From NCBI RefSeq assembly GCF_003332885.2, contig NZ_QOWJ01000005.1:186001-250000 (forward strand): a stretch of 64,000 nucleotides of DNA. Reading direction: 5' to 3'. The position numbers and the translations under genes were made by a program. Position 1 is the stretch's first letter. The number at the start of each line of letters is the position of its first letter. Shown here piece by piece: positions 49,994 to 59,956 of this stretch. A model generated the notes under the pieces. The model had not been told where the DNA came from. It made no database searches and saw nothing but the letters and a program-made list of their open reading frames with translations. Source of the stretch: Paracnuella aquatica. Its GTDB lineage: Bacteria > Bacteroidota > Bacteroidia > Chitinophagales > Chitinophagaceae.

Positions 49994-52345
49994 TTAAAAA
50001 TCAACATATTTCACTACAATATTTACGTTCCGGTTCCGGCCTTTATCGTCGGTGCAGGAAATTTTCAAGGGCCCTTCTGCCGGCAGGTAGAAGGGCTTTT
50101 CGTTGGCACCTGTAGCTTTATAAAACTGGTCGTTTACATACCAGTACAGTTTGCTTACATCATTGCCCGCCTGTGCGCTTAGTTGAATCGGCTCGGGGTT
50201 CGATTTACTTACAAAATACTCCGTTGCATTTTGCGGGGAACTAATCTGCGGCCCACCGGTTTGAAAGATTTTTTCGCAGGCCGGGTTGTGCGGCGGCACT
50301 TGTTCGTAGGCAGTGCCCTTTGCTGCAAAATAGGCCTGCATTTCGGGTAAAATATGGGGGTATAATTTTTTGCGGTAGCCGCTTTGTGGAGCGCATTGCG
50401 AACAATAAGAAATGCGTTCTTCCGGGTCAACTTTTATTTCAACGGCATGCTCACAGGTATGCGTAGCCGAAACCAGCGGTATAAAATAATCCAGCGTTTT
50501 TTCGGTGCAATAGGCCGAAGGTGGCAACCCGCTTTGTGTGCACACCTGGCGTTGCTCGGTGCCTTCGGGTGGGGCAAACCAGCTCTCGCTGCTGTTGTAA
50601 TCAATCGAATTAAAAATCTTGAATAGGAGCGGCGTGGCCGTTTCCGCACCGCTTAGATCGGGCACGCCCTGCCCCGAAAAATTGCCCACCCACACACCTA
50701 CGGTAAAGCGTTTGTTGTAACCAATGCTCCAGGCATCGCGGCGGCCATACGAGGTTCCGGTTTTCCATGCAATGCGCGGCATGTGCTCGGTAGCCTGCCA
50801 ATTGATAGGGAAATCGGGACGGTCGGCTTTGGACAGCATATTGTTTATAAAAAATGCGGCTGATGGCGAAAGCACCGGCACTTGCAGCGGCCGTTCGTCT
50901 GTTTGTGCATAGCGCGGTGCTACAAATGTGCCGCCGTTGGCAAATGCGGAAAAAAGGCCGGTCAGTTCTTCCAGCGTGGTGCCGCAGCCGCCCAGTATCA
51001 GCGACAGCCCCAGTTTGCTTTCATCCTTCCTAATTTGTTTGAACTGGATTGCGGAGAGTTTGCCTACAATCTTATCCTTGCCCAATTGCTTCAGGCTGCG
51101 TACCGCAGGTATGTTCAGCGAGTGGGCCAATGCATACTCCACCGTCACCGGTCCGCTGTACTGCCGGTCGTAATTTTCAGGTGCATAGCCATCATACACA
51201 ATCGGCACATCGTACAATACCTGTTTGGGTGTAAGCAAACCTTCGTCCATGCATAGCCCATACACCAGTGGCTTCAGCGTACTGCCCGGTTGGCGCACCG
51301 CGGCGGCGCCGTTTACTTGGCCGCCATCAGTGGTGTCGTAAAAATCGGCCGATCCAACATACGAAACAACTTTGTGGCTTTGGTTATCAATCACCACAAC
51401 CGATGCGTTGTTTATGTGGTGCAGCCGCAGCGACCGCACATAATCGGCCACCAGCTTTTCAATTTTCAATTGCGTGTTGAGCCAGATAAAACTTTTGATA
51501 TTGTTGTCGCTGCTTGCCCTGGATAATTTATAAGCCAGGTGCGGAATATGCCGCGGCACGCTGTGCCTTGTTGCCAGCAGTGGCTCGGCAAGCGCATCTT
51601 CAATTTCGTGTTTGGTAAAAACATTTGCAGCCGCCAGCCGCTGCAGCCACATGTTGCGGCCTTCAATAATGGCGTCGTTGTTTTTGCCCACCACAAGCGA
51701 TGATGGCCGGTTGGGAATAATGGAAAGCGCAACGATCTCGGCCAGCGAAAGATGCTCCGGTGATTTTTGAAAATACAGCCATGCCGCCGACTTCACACCT
51801 TCGATGTTGCCACCGTACGGCACCAGGTTGAGGTATAGTTGTAAAATTTCTTTTTTACTGTATTTCCATTCCAGTTGCAATGCCCGAAACGCTTCTACAA
51901 CCTTTGCACCGGCAGTACGCTTTTGCGGGTGCAGCAGCCGCGCCACCTGCATGGTAATGGTGGATGCACCGGATGTGCGGCGCCCTTTAAAAATATTGTT
52001 GACCAATGCACGGCCAACGGCAAATGGGTTGACTCCGGGATGATGAAAAAAGTAGCGGTCTTCTTTGGCAACGATGGCTTTTTGCAGCAGCGGCGAAATT
52101 TCGGACAGCTCCGTTTTCATGCGCCATTTCTGGTCCGGCGTGAGGTATGCATGCAACACCTGGCCCCGTTCGTCGGTAATAATGGTGGAATAAGCAACAG
52201 CATCGCGTAGCGGAAAAATCAGGTGCAGCAATAGAAAAAGCAGTGGTAAGGCCAGCAACGCAATTACCAATCTTTTAACGTACAACCAGCCCTTTGCGGC
52301 TGTAATTTTCTGCAACAATTTATCCGGCACAAATGCACTCATCAA
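49994..52345 (-). CDS. pbpC: Penicillin-binding protein 1C
   Basis: The 783-residue bifunctional peptidoglycan enzyme has a cytoplasmic N-terminus and membrane anchor (about 23-45). The GT51 glycosyltransferase domain has IVAKEDRYFFHHPGVN (catalytic Glu95) and GASTITMQVARLL. The transpeptidase domain has PGSTLKP (Ser355, Lys358), SLN in AHSLNIPAV, and KTGTSYG. A C-terminal BiPBP_C module (about 690-783) completes it. It is divergent from the alpha-2-macroglobulin gene across about 200 bp, the well-known pbpC/alpha-2-macroglobulin (yfhM) partnership. Confidence 0.96.
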   Translation of the reverse strand: MMSAFVPDKLLQKITAAKGWLYVKRLVIALLALPLLFLLLHLIFPLRDAVAYSTIITDERGQVLHAYLTPDQKWRMKTELSEISPLLQKAIVAKEDRYFFHHPGVNPFAVGRALVNNIFKGRRTSGASTITMQVARLLHPQKRTAGAKVVEAFRALQLEWKYSKKEILQLYLNLVPYGGNIEGVKSAAWLYFQKSPEHLSLAEIVALSIIPNRPSSLVVGKNNDAIIEGRNMWLQRLAAANVFTKHEIEDALAEPLLATRHSVPRHIPHLAYKLSRASSDNNIKSFIWLNTQLKIEKLVADYVRSLRLHHINNASVVVIDNQSHKVVSYVGSADFYDTTDGGQVNGAAAVRQPGSTLKPLVYGLCMDEGLLTPKQVLYDVPIVYDGYAPENYDRQYSGPVTVEYALAHSLNIPAVRSLKQLGKDKIVGKLSAIQFKQIRKDESKLGLSLILGGCGTTLEELTGLFSAFANGGTFVAPRYAQTDERPLQVPVLSPSAAFFINNMLSKADRPDFPINWQATEHMPRIAWKTGTSYGRRDAWSIGYNKRFTVGVWVGNFSGQGVPDLSGAETATPLLFKIFNSIDYNSSESWFAPPEGTEQRQVCTQSGLPPSAYCTEKTLDYFIPLVSATHTCEHAVEIKVDPEERISYCSQCAPQSGYRKKLYPHILPEMQAYFAAKGTAYEQVPPHNPACEKIFQTGGPQISSPQNATEYFVSKSNPEPIQLSAQAGNDVSKLYWYVNDQFYKATGANEKPFYLPAEGPLKISCTDDKGRNRNVNIVVKYVDF

Positions 52346-52541
52346 GTCTGCCTCCTTAGTGGGATTGATAAGACTAATATCCGCTCTTTTTTTACAATAA
52401 CGAAGTTTGTATAGCCCGTTGGTTGTTCATACTAAGTTAATAATGTGGCAGTATCATTGCCCGCCGGCTTTGTTGCGCCAGCCGTTACCATTGCATTCTT
52501 TTAATTACCTTTTGCACCCATTCATCCCTAACGCAAATTTT

Positions 52542-55500
52542 ATGCGTACCAAATTATTCACGCCCTTTTTCCTGCTCCTCACCGTCTTCATTATTTCCTG
52601 TAACCGCAGTTATGTTTCGTTGGACAGCACCAACGCAAAAGGCGAAGTGGCGCAGCTCACCAACCTGCGTTTTCGTTTCAGCGAACCCGTAATGGCCGAT
52701 TCGTTGCTTAACGAGTGGGACTCGACTGCATACATTTCTTTTGAACCAAGAATAAAAGGGCGCTTCCGCTGGGAAAGCCGCGATGAGCTGGTGTTTTCGC
52801 CATCGGAGCCGCTGTTGCCCGCAACGGCTTACAAGGCCAGTATCCGCGATGAAGTGCTCCGCTTTTCGGAATATGATCGCGTAAAAGATGCAGACAAAAT
52901 TTCGTTTTACACCGCACCCTTGCAATTGCACGAAGTGCAGGCGTCCTGGGTGTTGCAATCCGAAGGGTCGCAGGTGGCCGTGCCGCAACTCAGCCTGCAT
53001 TTTAATTATGCAGTGAATGGCGAAGAAATAAAGGATAAACTGGCCGTAAAAAGTAATGGTACATCGGTGCCGTTTACATTGCAAACGCTGGCGCCTTCTG
53101 ATGTGATTGTGTTGCGGTTGAACGGTATGCAGCCGGCCGACCGCGATATGGAAGTGGTAGTGGCGCTGCGCAAAGGTGCCAAGCCGGTTAAGGGTAGTAC
53201 GGCAACGACGGAAGACGCAACCGCATCGGCATTTATCCCATCGCCGCTGACGCTAAAAATAAACAACGTTACTGCCAGCCACGACGGCACCGAAGGTGTG
53301 GTGCGCATCCGCACCAGCCAGCAACTGGTGCAGGCCAATTTCAAGGACCTGATCCGCTTTGAACCTGCTGTTGCATTTACCACCGAGTGGGATGATTTTG
53401 GGCTGGTGTTGCGCAGCGCACAATTTGATGCGGAAGAAAGCTATGCGCTTACGGTGGCCAAGGGACTGCGTGGTACAGTAGGCGGTGTGCTGCGCGAAGC
53501 ATACGATGGCAGCGTGGCCTTTGGTGCGCTGGAAAGCACCATCCGTTTTTCGTCGGCAAAGGCTGTGTATTTATCCAAACGCGGCAGCGGCAATATTGAA
53601 GTGCGCATCACCAATACACCCAAAGTGCGGTTGATCATTTCCAAGATTTATGAAAACAATTTGTTGAATGCAGAACGCAACGGGTATTACCCGCAGGCAG
53701 GTGACGATGATGAAGCGGAGTATGTTTCCATGCAGGAGAATTATATTGACCCAACAGCCGGCGATATTTTATTCAACAAAATAATTGACACCCGAACCTT
53801 GCCCAACTCCGGCAACGGAAAGCTGCTCAACCTGAAAGATTTTGAAGACCGATTGCCTGATGTGAAAGGCATCTATCATGTAATGGTGCGCTCCACCGAA
53901 GAATACTGGATCAGCGATAGCCGCTTTGTTTCCTTTTCCGACCTCGGTTTGATTGCTAAACAAGGTGGCGATAAAATGCTGGTGTTTGCCAACTCCATAA
54001 AAACCGCGCAAAGTGTGGAAGGTGTTACCATCAATGTGTATGGCGCCAACAACCAGTTGCTGGCAACCGGGGCTACCAACAGCGATGGTGTAGCCGAAAT
54101 GCCGCTGCCGCAAAAGGATTTTGCCGGCTACCGGGCAGCGATGGTAGTGGCCAAAACTGCAGATGATTTTAACTACCTGCCGTTTAACAATACTGCAGTC
54201 AATACATCGCGGTTTGAAGTGGGTGGCAAGCGGATGAATGCTGCCGGTTTGGATGCATTTGTTTATACGCCGCGGGACATTTACCGGCCCGGCGAAAAGA
54301 TTGATTTTGCCGTAGTGCTGCGCGATAGGGAATGGAAAAGCCCGGGCACCATTCCGGTAAAGATGAAGGTGTTGATGCCGAATGGAAAAGAGCTGAAATC
54401 GTTTCGTAAAAACCTGAACGATGAAGGCGCTGTGGAAGGCAGTGTGGATGTTTCCACTGCAGCTATCACCGGCTCTTACCTGTTGGAAGTATACAGCGCA
54501 ACCGATGTTTTATTGGCTTCGAAAAACTTTATGGTGGAGGAGTTTGTGCCCGATCGCATCAAGGTCAGCGCACAACTGAGCCAGCGTTCATTAAAGCCCG
54601 GCGATGCCACAACACTTGCCATCAACGCGGTGAATTTTTTTGGTCCGCCTGCTGCCAACCGGGCATATGAAACCGAGATACAAGTGGTGCAGAAAAAGTT
54701 TGCAGCAAAGGCATTTGCCAATTATGATTTTACACTTGCCAACCAACAATCTTTTTTCGATAAACAATTAAAAGAAGGTAACACCGATGCTGCGGGCAAT
54801 GCTGCCATTTCATTTGAGGTGCCTGCTTTGTATCGCAATACCGGCTTGCTGGAAGCACGTTTTTTTACCACTGTTTTTGATGAAACAGGAAGGCCCGTAA
54901 GCCGGCATGTGGCGGCGCCCATTTACACACAAGATGTGTTTCATGGCATTCAGGATGATGGCTATAGCTACTATGCGCAAAATGCGCCGGTGGCATTCAA
55001 ACTGGCATCAGTAAATGCGTCAGGTGTTGCTGTAGACGCAGTTGCAAAAGTGCAGGTAATCAAACGCGAATACCGCACAGTGCTGACTAAGAGCGGGTCA
55101 TATTTCCGGTACGATTCTCGGCCCGAAGACAAGCTGATGATGGACAAAGAAATGAACATCGGCAACGCCACCGTGTTCCAGTTTATACCTCGTTCGCCCG
55201 GCGATTACGAGCTGCGTATTTACCGCCCCGGCGCTGCGGCTTATGTGAGCAAAAAGTTTTACAGCTATGGCTCCTGGGGTGCCGACAACAGCCCGTTTGA
55301 AGTAAGCACCGAAGGGCAGATCGATATCAGCCTGGACAAAGAAACTTACAGCATGGGCGAAAAAGCAAAGGTGTTGTTTAAAACACCGTTTAGCGGCCGC
55401 ATGCTGGTTACTACCGAACGCGATGGCGTACAGTCGTATCAATACCTTTCGGTATCGGGCCGCAGCGCTTCGCTTGAAATTGACCTGAAAGAATCGGCTG

Positions 55501-57962
55501 TTCCCAATGTGTATGTCACGGCCACGTTGTTCAAGCCCCACGAGGTTTCGGGCATACCATTAACTGTAGCGCATGGTTTTAAAAATGTGCCGGTTAATGG
55601 TAAAGACCGACGGCTGGCTGTGAGCATCAATGCACCTAAATCATCCCGTTCCAAAACAAAGCAAACGGTGGTGGTAAAAGCTGCTCCGGGCAGCATGGTG
55701 TCGCTTGCGGCGGTGGACAATGGCGTGCTGCAGGTAAGCGGTTTTAAAACACCCGATCCTTACGATCATTATTACCAAAAAAGAGCATTGGGCGTAGCTG
55801 CGTACGACCTATATCCGCTTCTTTTTCCGGAGCTGCGTGCACGGCTCAGCAGCACCGGCGGCGATGGTAATATTAATATGGAAAAACGAGTGAACCCGAT
55901 GCCTGCACGCCGGTTCAAGATCATGTCGTACTGGAGTGGTTTGCAAAAAGCCAATAGCAATGGCGAAGCCCGTTTCCAGTTTGATGTGCCGCAGTTTAGC
56001 GGGCAAATCAGGCTGATGGCCGTTGCAGTAAAAGGTGGCCAGTTTGGCGCAGCCGAAAGCGCCACCACCATCGCCGATCCTGTTGTATTGAGCAGTGCCC
56101 TGCCGCGGTTTCTAAGCCCCGGCGATACCGTGCTGGTGCCCGTAACCGTTTCCAATACTACCGGCAAGGCTGCAAATGCTACTGCGGCGCTATCGGTGAG
56201 TGGGCCTGTGCAGATAGTGGGTGGCAACACGCAATCGATTTTGCTACAGCCTAGCGGCGAGGCACAAGTGCAGTTTAGGTTAGCGGCGGCAAACACCATC
56301 AATGTAGCAAAAGTAGCGGTGCAGGTAAAAGCTATGGGCGAAACATTTACTGAAGAAACAGAACTGTCCGTACGGCCGCCGTCAACGCTGCAACAAATCA
56401 CCGGCAGCGGATCGGTTGTGGGTGGCAACACGCAAAAGATAACGATGCCCGTAACCGATTTTTTGGCCGGCAGCACGCAGTACGAATTGGTAGTAAGCCG
56501 GTCACCGGTGGCGGAGCTTGCGGGCCAATTGCAGTACCTAGTGCAATACCCATACGGCTGCACGGAGCAAACCATTTCGGCTGCTTTTCCGCAGTTGTAT
56601 TACGCCGATTTTTCGGAGTTGATACAAACCAACAATCAGCGCCGGGTAAACGCGACGGCTAATGTGTTGGAAGCAATCCGGAAAATTAAAATGCGGCAAT
56701 TGTACAATGGCGCATTAACGCTTTGGGATACGCAGGATGGCGTGGTTACGGGCGGCGGTGCACCCGAACATTGGTGGACCACAGCCTATGCCGCGCATTT
56801 TTTACTGGAAGCCCGCAAAGCCGGTTTTGATGTGGACAACAGCCTGCTGGAAACAATGTTGGGTTACCTCAGCGAACGGTTGAAAGCAAGGCAAACCATC
56901 ACTTATTATTACAACCGCGACCAGAACCGAAAAATTGCGCCAAAGGAAGTGCCGTATAGCTTGTATGTGCTATCGCTGGCGGGCCGAATGCCGGTTTCTA
57001 CCATGAACTATTACAAAGCCAACCCGCAAATGCTGGCGCTGGATGGGCGTTACCTTTTGTCTGCAGCTTACGCGGTGGGCGGCGATAAAAAATCGTTTGC
57101 TGCGCTTTTGCCCAAATCGTTTAGTGGAGAGGAATCGGTGCAGCAAACCGGCGGCTCGCTGTACAGCGCCACCCGCGATGAAGGCCTTGCATTAAATGCA
57201 TTGCTGCAAGTAGATCCGGGCAATGCGCAGGTGCCGCAAATGGCACGTAACCTAACGCAGCGTTTAAAAACAGAGCTTTACCTCAATACTCAGGAACGTG
57301 CTTTTGCTTTTTTAGCGTTGGGTAAAATAGCCCGCACGGCGGCGCGATCGACTGCAACAGCGGAGGTGCGCAGCGGCGGTAAAGTAGTGGCCAAAATTGA
57401 CGGCGCCGACTGGCGGGGCGGGGGTGCTACCCTGCAAAACGGTGCAGTGGAAATTGGTGCCAAAGGTTCGGGAAGGCTGTACTACTGGTGGCGTGCACAA
57501 GGCATCAGCGCCAGTGGTGCCTACAAGGAGGAAGATAATTTTATAAAAGTGCGCCGGCAATATTTCGACCGCAACGGGCGGCCGCTGTCCGGCAACACAT
57601 TTACGCAAAACGACCTGGTAATTGTGGGCGTTAGCTTGGAAAAAGCGTACAATGGCACCATTGAAAACGTGGTGCTCACCGACCTGTTGCCTGCAGGTTT
57701 TGAAATAGAAAATCCACGCACCAAAGACATCCCGGGTATGGATTGGATCAAAGATGCTGCGGAGCCAACGGCAATGGATGTGCGGGACGACCGGATCCAC
57801 TTTTTTGTGGATGCAACGCGGCCCAAACAAACCTATTATTATGCCGTGCGGGCCGTATCGCCGGGGCTGTTCAAGCAGGGGCCGGTGAGTGGTGAGGCGT
57901 TGTACGATGGTGCTAGTCACTCTTACCACGGCGCCGGTTTGGTGCAGGTGGTGCGGCGGTAG
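52542..57962 (+). CDS. Bacterial alpha-2-macroglobulin lipoprotein
   Basis: The start at 52542 gives 1806 residues with a lipoprotein signal (MRTKLFTPFFLLLTVFIISC, Cys20); an upstream in-frame ATG at 52407 would destroy it. MG domains follow (YTPRDIYRPGEKIDFAVVLR is characteristic), then the bait region and a thioester motif GCTEQ (Cys1340 to Gln1343) in YPYGCTEQTISAAFPQ. The alpha-helical TED region and a C-terminal receptor-like domain complete it. The intact CTEQ indicates a working protease trap. Anchored to a membrane, such proteins are thought to shield the envelope from proteases, with the linked PBP1C repairing peptidoglycan. Confidence 0.95.
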   Translation: MRTKLFTPFFLLLTVFIISCNRSYVSLDSTNAKGEVAQLTNLRFRFSEPVMADSLLNEWDSTAYISFEPRIKGRFRWESRDELVFSPSEPLLPATAYKASIRDEVLRFSEYDRVKDADKISFYTAPLQLHEVQASWVLQSEGSQVAVPQLSLHFNYAVNGEEIKDKLAVKSNGTSVPFTLQTLAPSDVIVLRLNGMQPADRDMEVVVALRKGAKPVKGSTATTEDATASAFIPSPLTLKINNVTASHDGTEGVVRIRTSQQLVQANFKDLIRFEPAVAFTTEWDDFGLVLRSAQFDAEESYALTVAKGLRGTVGGVLREAYDGSVAFGALESTIRFSSAKAVYLSKRGSGNIEVRITNTPKVRLIISKIYENNLLNAERNGYYPQAGDDDEAEYVSMQENYIDPTAGDILFNKIIDTRTLPNSGNGKLLNLKDFEDRLPDVKGIYHVMVRSTEEYWISDSRFVSFSDLGLIAKQGGDKMLVFANSIKTAQSVEGVTINVYGANNQLLATGATNSDGVAEMPLPQKDFAGYRAAMVVAKTADDFNYLPFNNTAVNTSRFEVGGKRMNAAGLDAFVYTPRDIYRPGEKIDFAVVLRDREWKSPGTIPVKMKVLMPNGKELKSFRKNLNDEGAVEGSVDVSTAAITGSYLLEVYSATDVLLASKNFMVEEFVPDRIKVSAQLSQRSLKPGDATTLAINAVNFFGPPAANRAYETEIQVVQKKFAAKAFANYDFTLANQQSFFDKQLKEGNTDAAGNAAISFEVPALYRNTGLLEARFFTTVFDETGRPVSRHVAAPIYTQDVFHGIQDDGYSYYAQNAPVAFKLASVNASGVAVDAVAKVQVIKREYRTVLTKSGSYFRYDSRPEDKLMMDKEMNIGNATVFQFIPRSPGDYELRIYRPGAAAYVSKKFYSYGSWGADNSPFEVSTEGQIDISLDKETYSMGEKAKVLFKTPFSGRMLVTTERDGVQSYQYLSVSGRSASLEIDLKESAVPNVYVTATLFKPHEVSGIPLTVAHGFKNVPVNGKDRRLAVSINAPKSSRSKTKQTVVVKAAPGSMVSLAAVDNGVLQVSGFKTPDPYDHYYQKRALGVAAYDLYPLLFPELRARLSSTGGDGNINMEKRVNPMPARRFKIMSYWSGLQKANSNGEARFQFDVPQFSGQIRLMAVAVKGGQFGAAESATTIADPVVLSSALPRFLSPGDTVLVPVTVSNTTGKAANATAALSVSGPVQIVGGNTQSILLQPSGEAQVQFRLAAANTINVAKVAVQVKAMGETFTEETELSVRPPSTLQQITGSGSVVGGNTQKITMPVTDFLAGSTQYELVVSRSPVAELAGQLQYLVQYPYGCTEQTISAAFPQLYYADFSELIQTNNQRRVNATANVLEAIRKIKMRQLYNGALTLWDTQDGVVTGGGAPEHWWTTAYAAHFLLEARKAGFDVDNSLLETMLGYLSERLKARQTITYYYNRDQNRKIAPKEVPYSLYVLSLAGRMPVSTMNYYKANPQMLALDGRYLLSAAYAVGGDKKSFAALLPKSFSGEESVQQTGGSLYSATRDEGLALNALLQVDPGNAQVPQMARNLTQRLKTELYLNTQERAFAFLALGKIARTAARSTATAEVRSGGKVVAKIDGADWRGGGATLQNGAVEIGAKGSGRLYYWWRAQGISASGAYKEEDNFIKVRRQYFDRNGRPLSGNTFTQNDLVIVGVSLEKAYNGTIENVVLTDLLPAGFEIENPRTKDIPGMDWIKDAAEPTAMDVRDDRIHFFVDATRPKQTYYYAVRAVSPGLFKQGPVSGEALYDGASHSYHGAGLVQVVRR

Positions 57963-57999
57963 GAAACGTTGGTAAAAGTTTATGGAGTTGGATTTTAGT

Positions 58000-58069
58000 T
58001 TGGTGGGTTCACGAGTTCACGGGTTCACGAGTCGGTTTAAGAACCTGTGAACTGGTGAACCCGTGAACT
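58000..58069. repeat. Period-8 inverted repeat of TTCACGAG words
   Basis: The left run GTTCACGAG-TTCACGGG-TTCACGAG ends at 58032. GTTCACGGGTTCAC (58016-58029) is perfectly complementary to 58056-58069. The hairpin fills the gap between the convergent macroglobulin and rhomboid genes and may double as their terminator. Confidence 0.75.
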
Positions 58070-58086
58070 TCAGAAACTGAACTCTT

Positions 58087-58857
58087 CTACCGGTAATACT
58101 CCTGCCGGTCGGTTACAATGACGCGTTGTTTTTTTACAAAACGGCGCACCAGCAGCAAGCCGGCAATAAAGCCACCGATGTGGGCTGCATAAGCTACGCC
58201 CCCTGCTGCTTCATCGCCGCCCAGTGCGCCCAGCCCGTTGATGATTTGAAACACGAACCAAATGCCTACGGAAAGAAATGCAGGAACTGTGACGATGGTG
58301 AACAACATCCACACATGCACGCCGCGCCGCGGAAACAGGAGCATATAACCGGCAAGCACACCCGAAATAGCACCTGATGCACCAAGGCTGGGTATGAGCG
58401 GGTTGTGGCCCAGGAATGCAGTAGTAAACACATGCGCCAGCCCCGCCAGCACGCCACACAGCAGGTAAAAGAGGAGGTAGTTGCGGTGGCCCATTACATT
58501 TTCGAGGTTGTCGCCAAAAATCCAGAGATACATCATATTGCCCGCCAGGTGGGCCACGCCGCCGTGCATGAACATGGAGGTAAAAAGCGTTAGGTAAACC
58601 GGTACCGGCGTGTATTGCAATCCGGGCATTTCGAGCTGCTGGCCGGTGTAAGGATCGGTGAATATTTTAGAATCGGTGACGATGTCGGTGCCGGTAAGGA
58701 TTTCGCCGGGCACGGTGGAGAATGCATAGGTAAAGCCGATGTTGCGGCCAAGCTCCTGCCAGTACACAAACACCAGGATGTTGAGTGCCAGTAATGTGTA
58801 GTTGACAAAGGGAGTGAGGCGGCGGTCGCGGTTGTCATCGCCAATGGGTATGAGCAT
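58087..58857 (-). CDS. Rhomboid-family intramembrane serine protease
   Basis: The 256-residue membrane protein has six or seven hydrophobic segments. The active site is complete: oxyanion residues in MHGGVAHLAGNMMYLWIFGDN (His103, Asn107), nucleophile in SLGASGAISG (Ser161), and catalytic His226 in AYAAHIGGFIAG. It cleaves transmembrane substrates within the membrane. The N-terminal MLIPIGDDNRDRR opening with a hydrophilic insertion (about 50-85) is common in Bacteroidota rhomboids. No substrate candidate is evident nearby. Confidence 0.94.
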   Translation of the reverse strand: MLIPIGDDNRDRRLTPFVNYTLLALNILVFVYWQELGRNIGFTYAFSTVPGEILTGTDIVTDSKIFTDPYTGQQLEMPGLQYTPVPVYLTLFTSMFMHGGVAHLAGNMMYLWIFGDNLENVMGHRNYLLFYLLCGVLAGLAHVFTTAFLGHNPLIPSLGASGAISGVLAGYMLLFPRRGVHVWMLFTIVTVPAFLSVGIWFVFQIINGLGALGGDEAAGGVAYAAHIGGFIAGLLLVRRFVKKQRVIVTDRQEYYR

Positions 58858-58999
58858 GAACCAGTGATTTGTATGATTGGGAATGAAGGGCAGGAGGCGG
58901 CATTACAGGCAGCACCCAGCCGGTGTAGAGATTACAAATATCTTTCCAAGGGTTTTGGGGTTTAATGCGCAGGAGAGGCTGTTTGCTGCGCAATGAGCA

Positions 59000-59025
59000 G
59001 AACGTAGAAGTGTGCGACGCAACAG
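59000..59025 (+). repeat. 26-nt dispersed repeat, copy 2
   Basis: It matches 41200-41225 at 24 of 26 positions, with core GTGCGACGCAACAG identical. The flanks also share loosely similar words (aacag, ttgg-tacc). Confidence 0.6.
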
Positions 59026-59213
59026 CAGCCCAATAGCAATACAAAAGTTGGTTACCAAATAAAGATTCCATCTTTTGAAATGATGGCATCTCTTAAAACT
59101 TGTTCCCGTTTGCATGGATACCCGAGCCTGCGAACGGCACATAACCTGCAATGCCGCAAATGCGAACAAACAGGAATCATTAAAATCATCACTCATCACA
59201 CAGATCACCGGTC

Positions 59214-59241
59214 AAAAAAAAGTCCCGCCGGGTGGCAGGAC
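59214..59241 (-). terminator. Terminator of the RRM gene
   Basis: On the minus strand GTCCTGCC-ACCC-GGCGGGAC (one G-U-type mismatch) is followed by a run of Ts, 30 bp past the RRM stop codon. Confidence 0.8.
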
Positions 59242-59270
59242 TGAATGCGTTTGTAGGTGTATGGTCTGGT

Positions 59271-59696
59271 TTAGTAGCCGCCGCCGTAGCCGCCGCCACC
59301 TTTTTTGAAACCGCCGCCTCCGGAGCCGCCGCCACGGTTAAAACCGCCACCGCCGCCGCCGCGGTTGAACCCGCCGCCGCCACCGCCGCGATTAAAGCCG
59401 CCGCCACCGCCGCCGCCGAAGTTCTTTTTGAAGCCACCACCGCCGGCACCACCTTCTTTGGGCCGAGATTCGTTTACCACCAGGTTGCGGCCGTCTACTT
59501 CGGCACCGTTCAGATCGTTAATGGCTGCCTGCGCCTGCTCGTCATTGGCCATTTCCACAAAACCAAAGCCTTTGCTGCGGTTGGTGAATTTGTCCATAAC
59601 GATTTTTGCAGATGATACTTCACCATAAGGGGTGAACAGGCCGGCTAAGTCCTGATCTTTCAGGTTCCAGCTAAGGTTTCCAACGTAAATGTTCAT
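59271..59696 (-). CDS. RRM RNA-binding protein with glycine-rich tail
   Basis: The 141-residue protein has one RNA recognition motif (1-80): RNP2 IYVGNL (3-8) and RNP1 KGFGFVEM (42-49). A low-complexity tail follows in which Phe-Asn-Arg plus six glycines recurs three times, ending GGGGYGGGY. This is the cyanobacterial Rbp / plant GRP-like architecture, also common in Bacteroidota, where it probably acts as an RNA chaperone or translational regulator. A leader of more than 100 nt separates the ATG from the nearest promoter-like box (TATATTCG at about 59799-59806), which would fit post-transcriptional control. Confidence 0.93.
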   Translation of the reverse strand: MNIYVGNLSWNLKDQDLAGLFTPYGEVSSAKIVMDKFTNRSKGFGFVEMANDEQAQAAINDLNGAEVDGRNLVVNESRPKEGGAGGGGFKKNFGGGGGGGFNRGGGGGGFNRGGGGGGFNRGGGSGGGGFKKGGGGYGGGY

Positions 59697-59903
59697 TGTG
59701 AGATAGGTTTAAAAATGGTTGCCAACAGTGCGCCCCGAACAATGAACATTTGGAAACGTTCAATGAAACATGGAAACAAAAGAACACTGGTGCCTTACGA
59801 ATATAAAAGTTTTCTCTTGAATTAATGAATAATTCAAATGGAACAAAATTTTTTTCGAAAGGTGCAATTTGGGCTGTTTGCAGGCCCCGTTTGCCGGTAT
59901 AAA

Positions 59904-59935
59904 TGCAAAAAGCCTGCACCCCGGTGCAGGCTTTT
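59904..59935 (-). terminator. Terminator of the rpsF-rpsR-rplI operon
   Basis: An 11-bp perfect stem (AAGCCTGCACC / GGTGCAGGCTT) with a 2-nt centre is followed on the minus strand by a T-run, 22 bp past the rplI stop. Confidence 0.9.
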
Positions 59936-59956
59936 GTATGCAGTGTAAACAAATGC

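Larger units (their letters stand above)
58858..59270. other. 413-bp gap between rhomboid and RRM genes
   Basis: There is no gene. It holds the second copy of the 26-nt dispersed repeat (59000-59025) and the terminator of the RRM gene (59214-59241). Open frames here are short and unconvincing. Confidence 0.5.

Noticed and set aside
55772-56575. 267-codon minus-strand frame inside the macroglobulin gene
   Set aside because: It is the antisense shadow of a gene with clear domains; no signal or family pattern in the antisense product.
59305-59628. 107-codon proline-rich frame antisense to the RRM gene
   Set aside because: The proline runs are simply the reverse complement of the glycine codons of the RRM tail.
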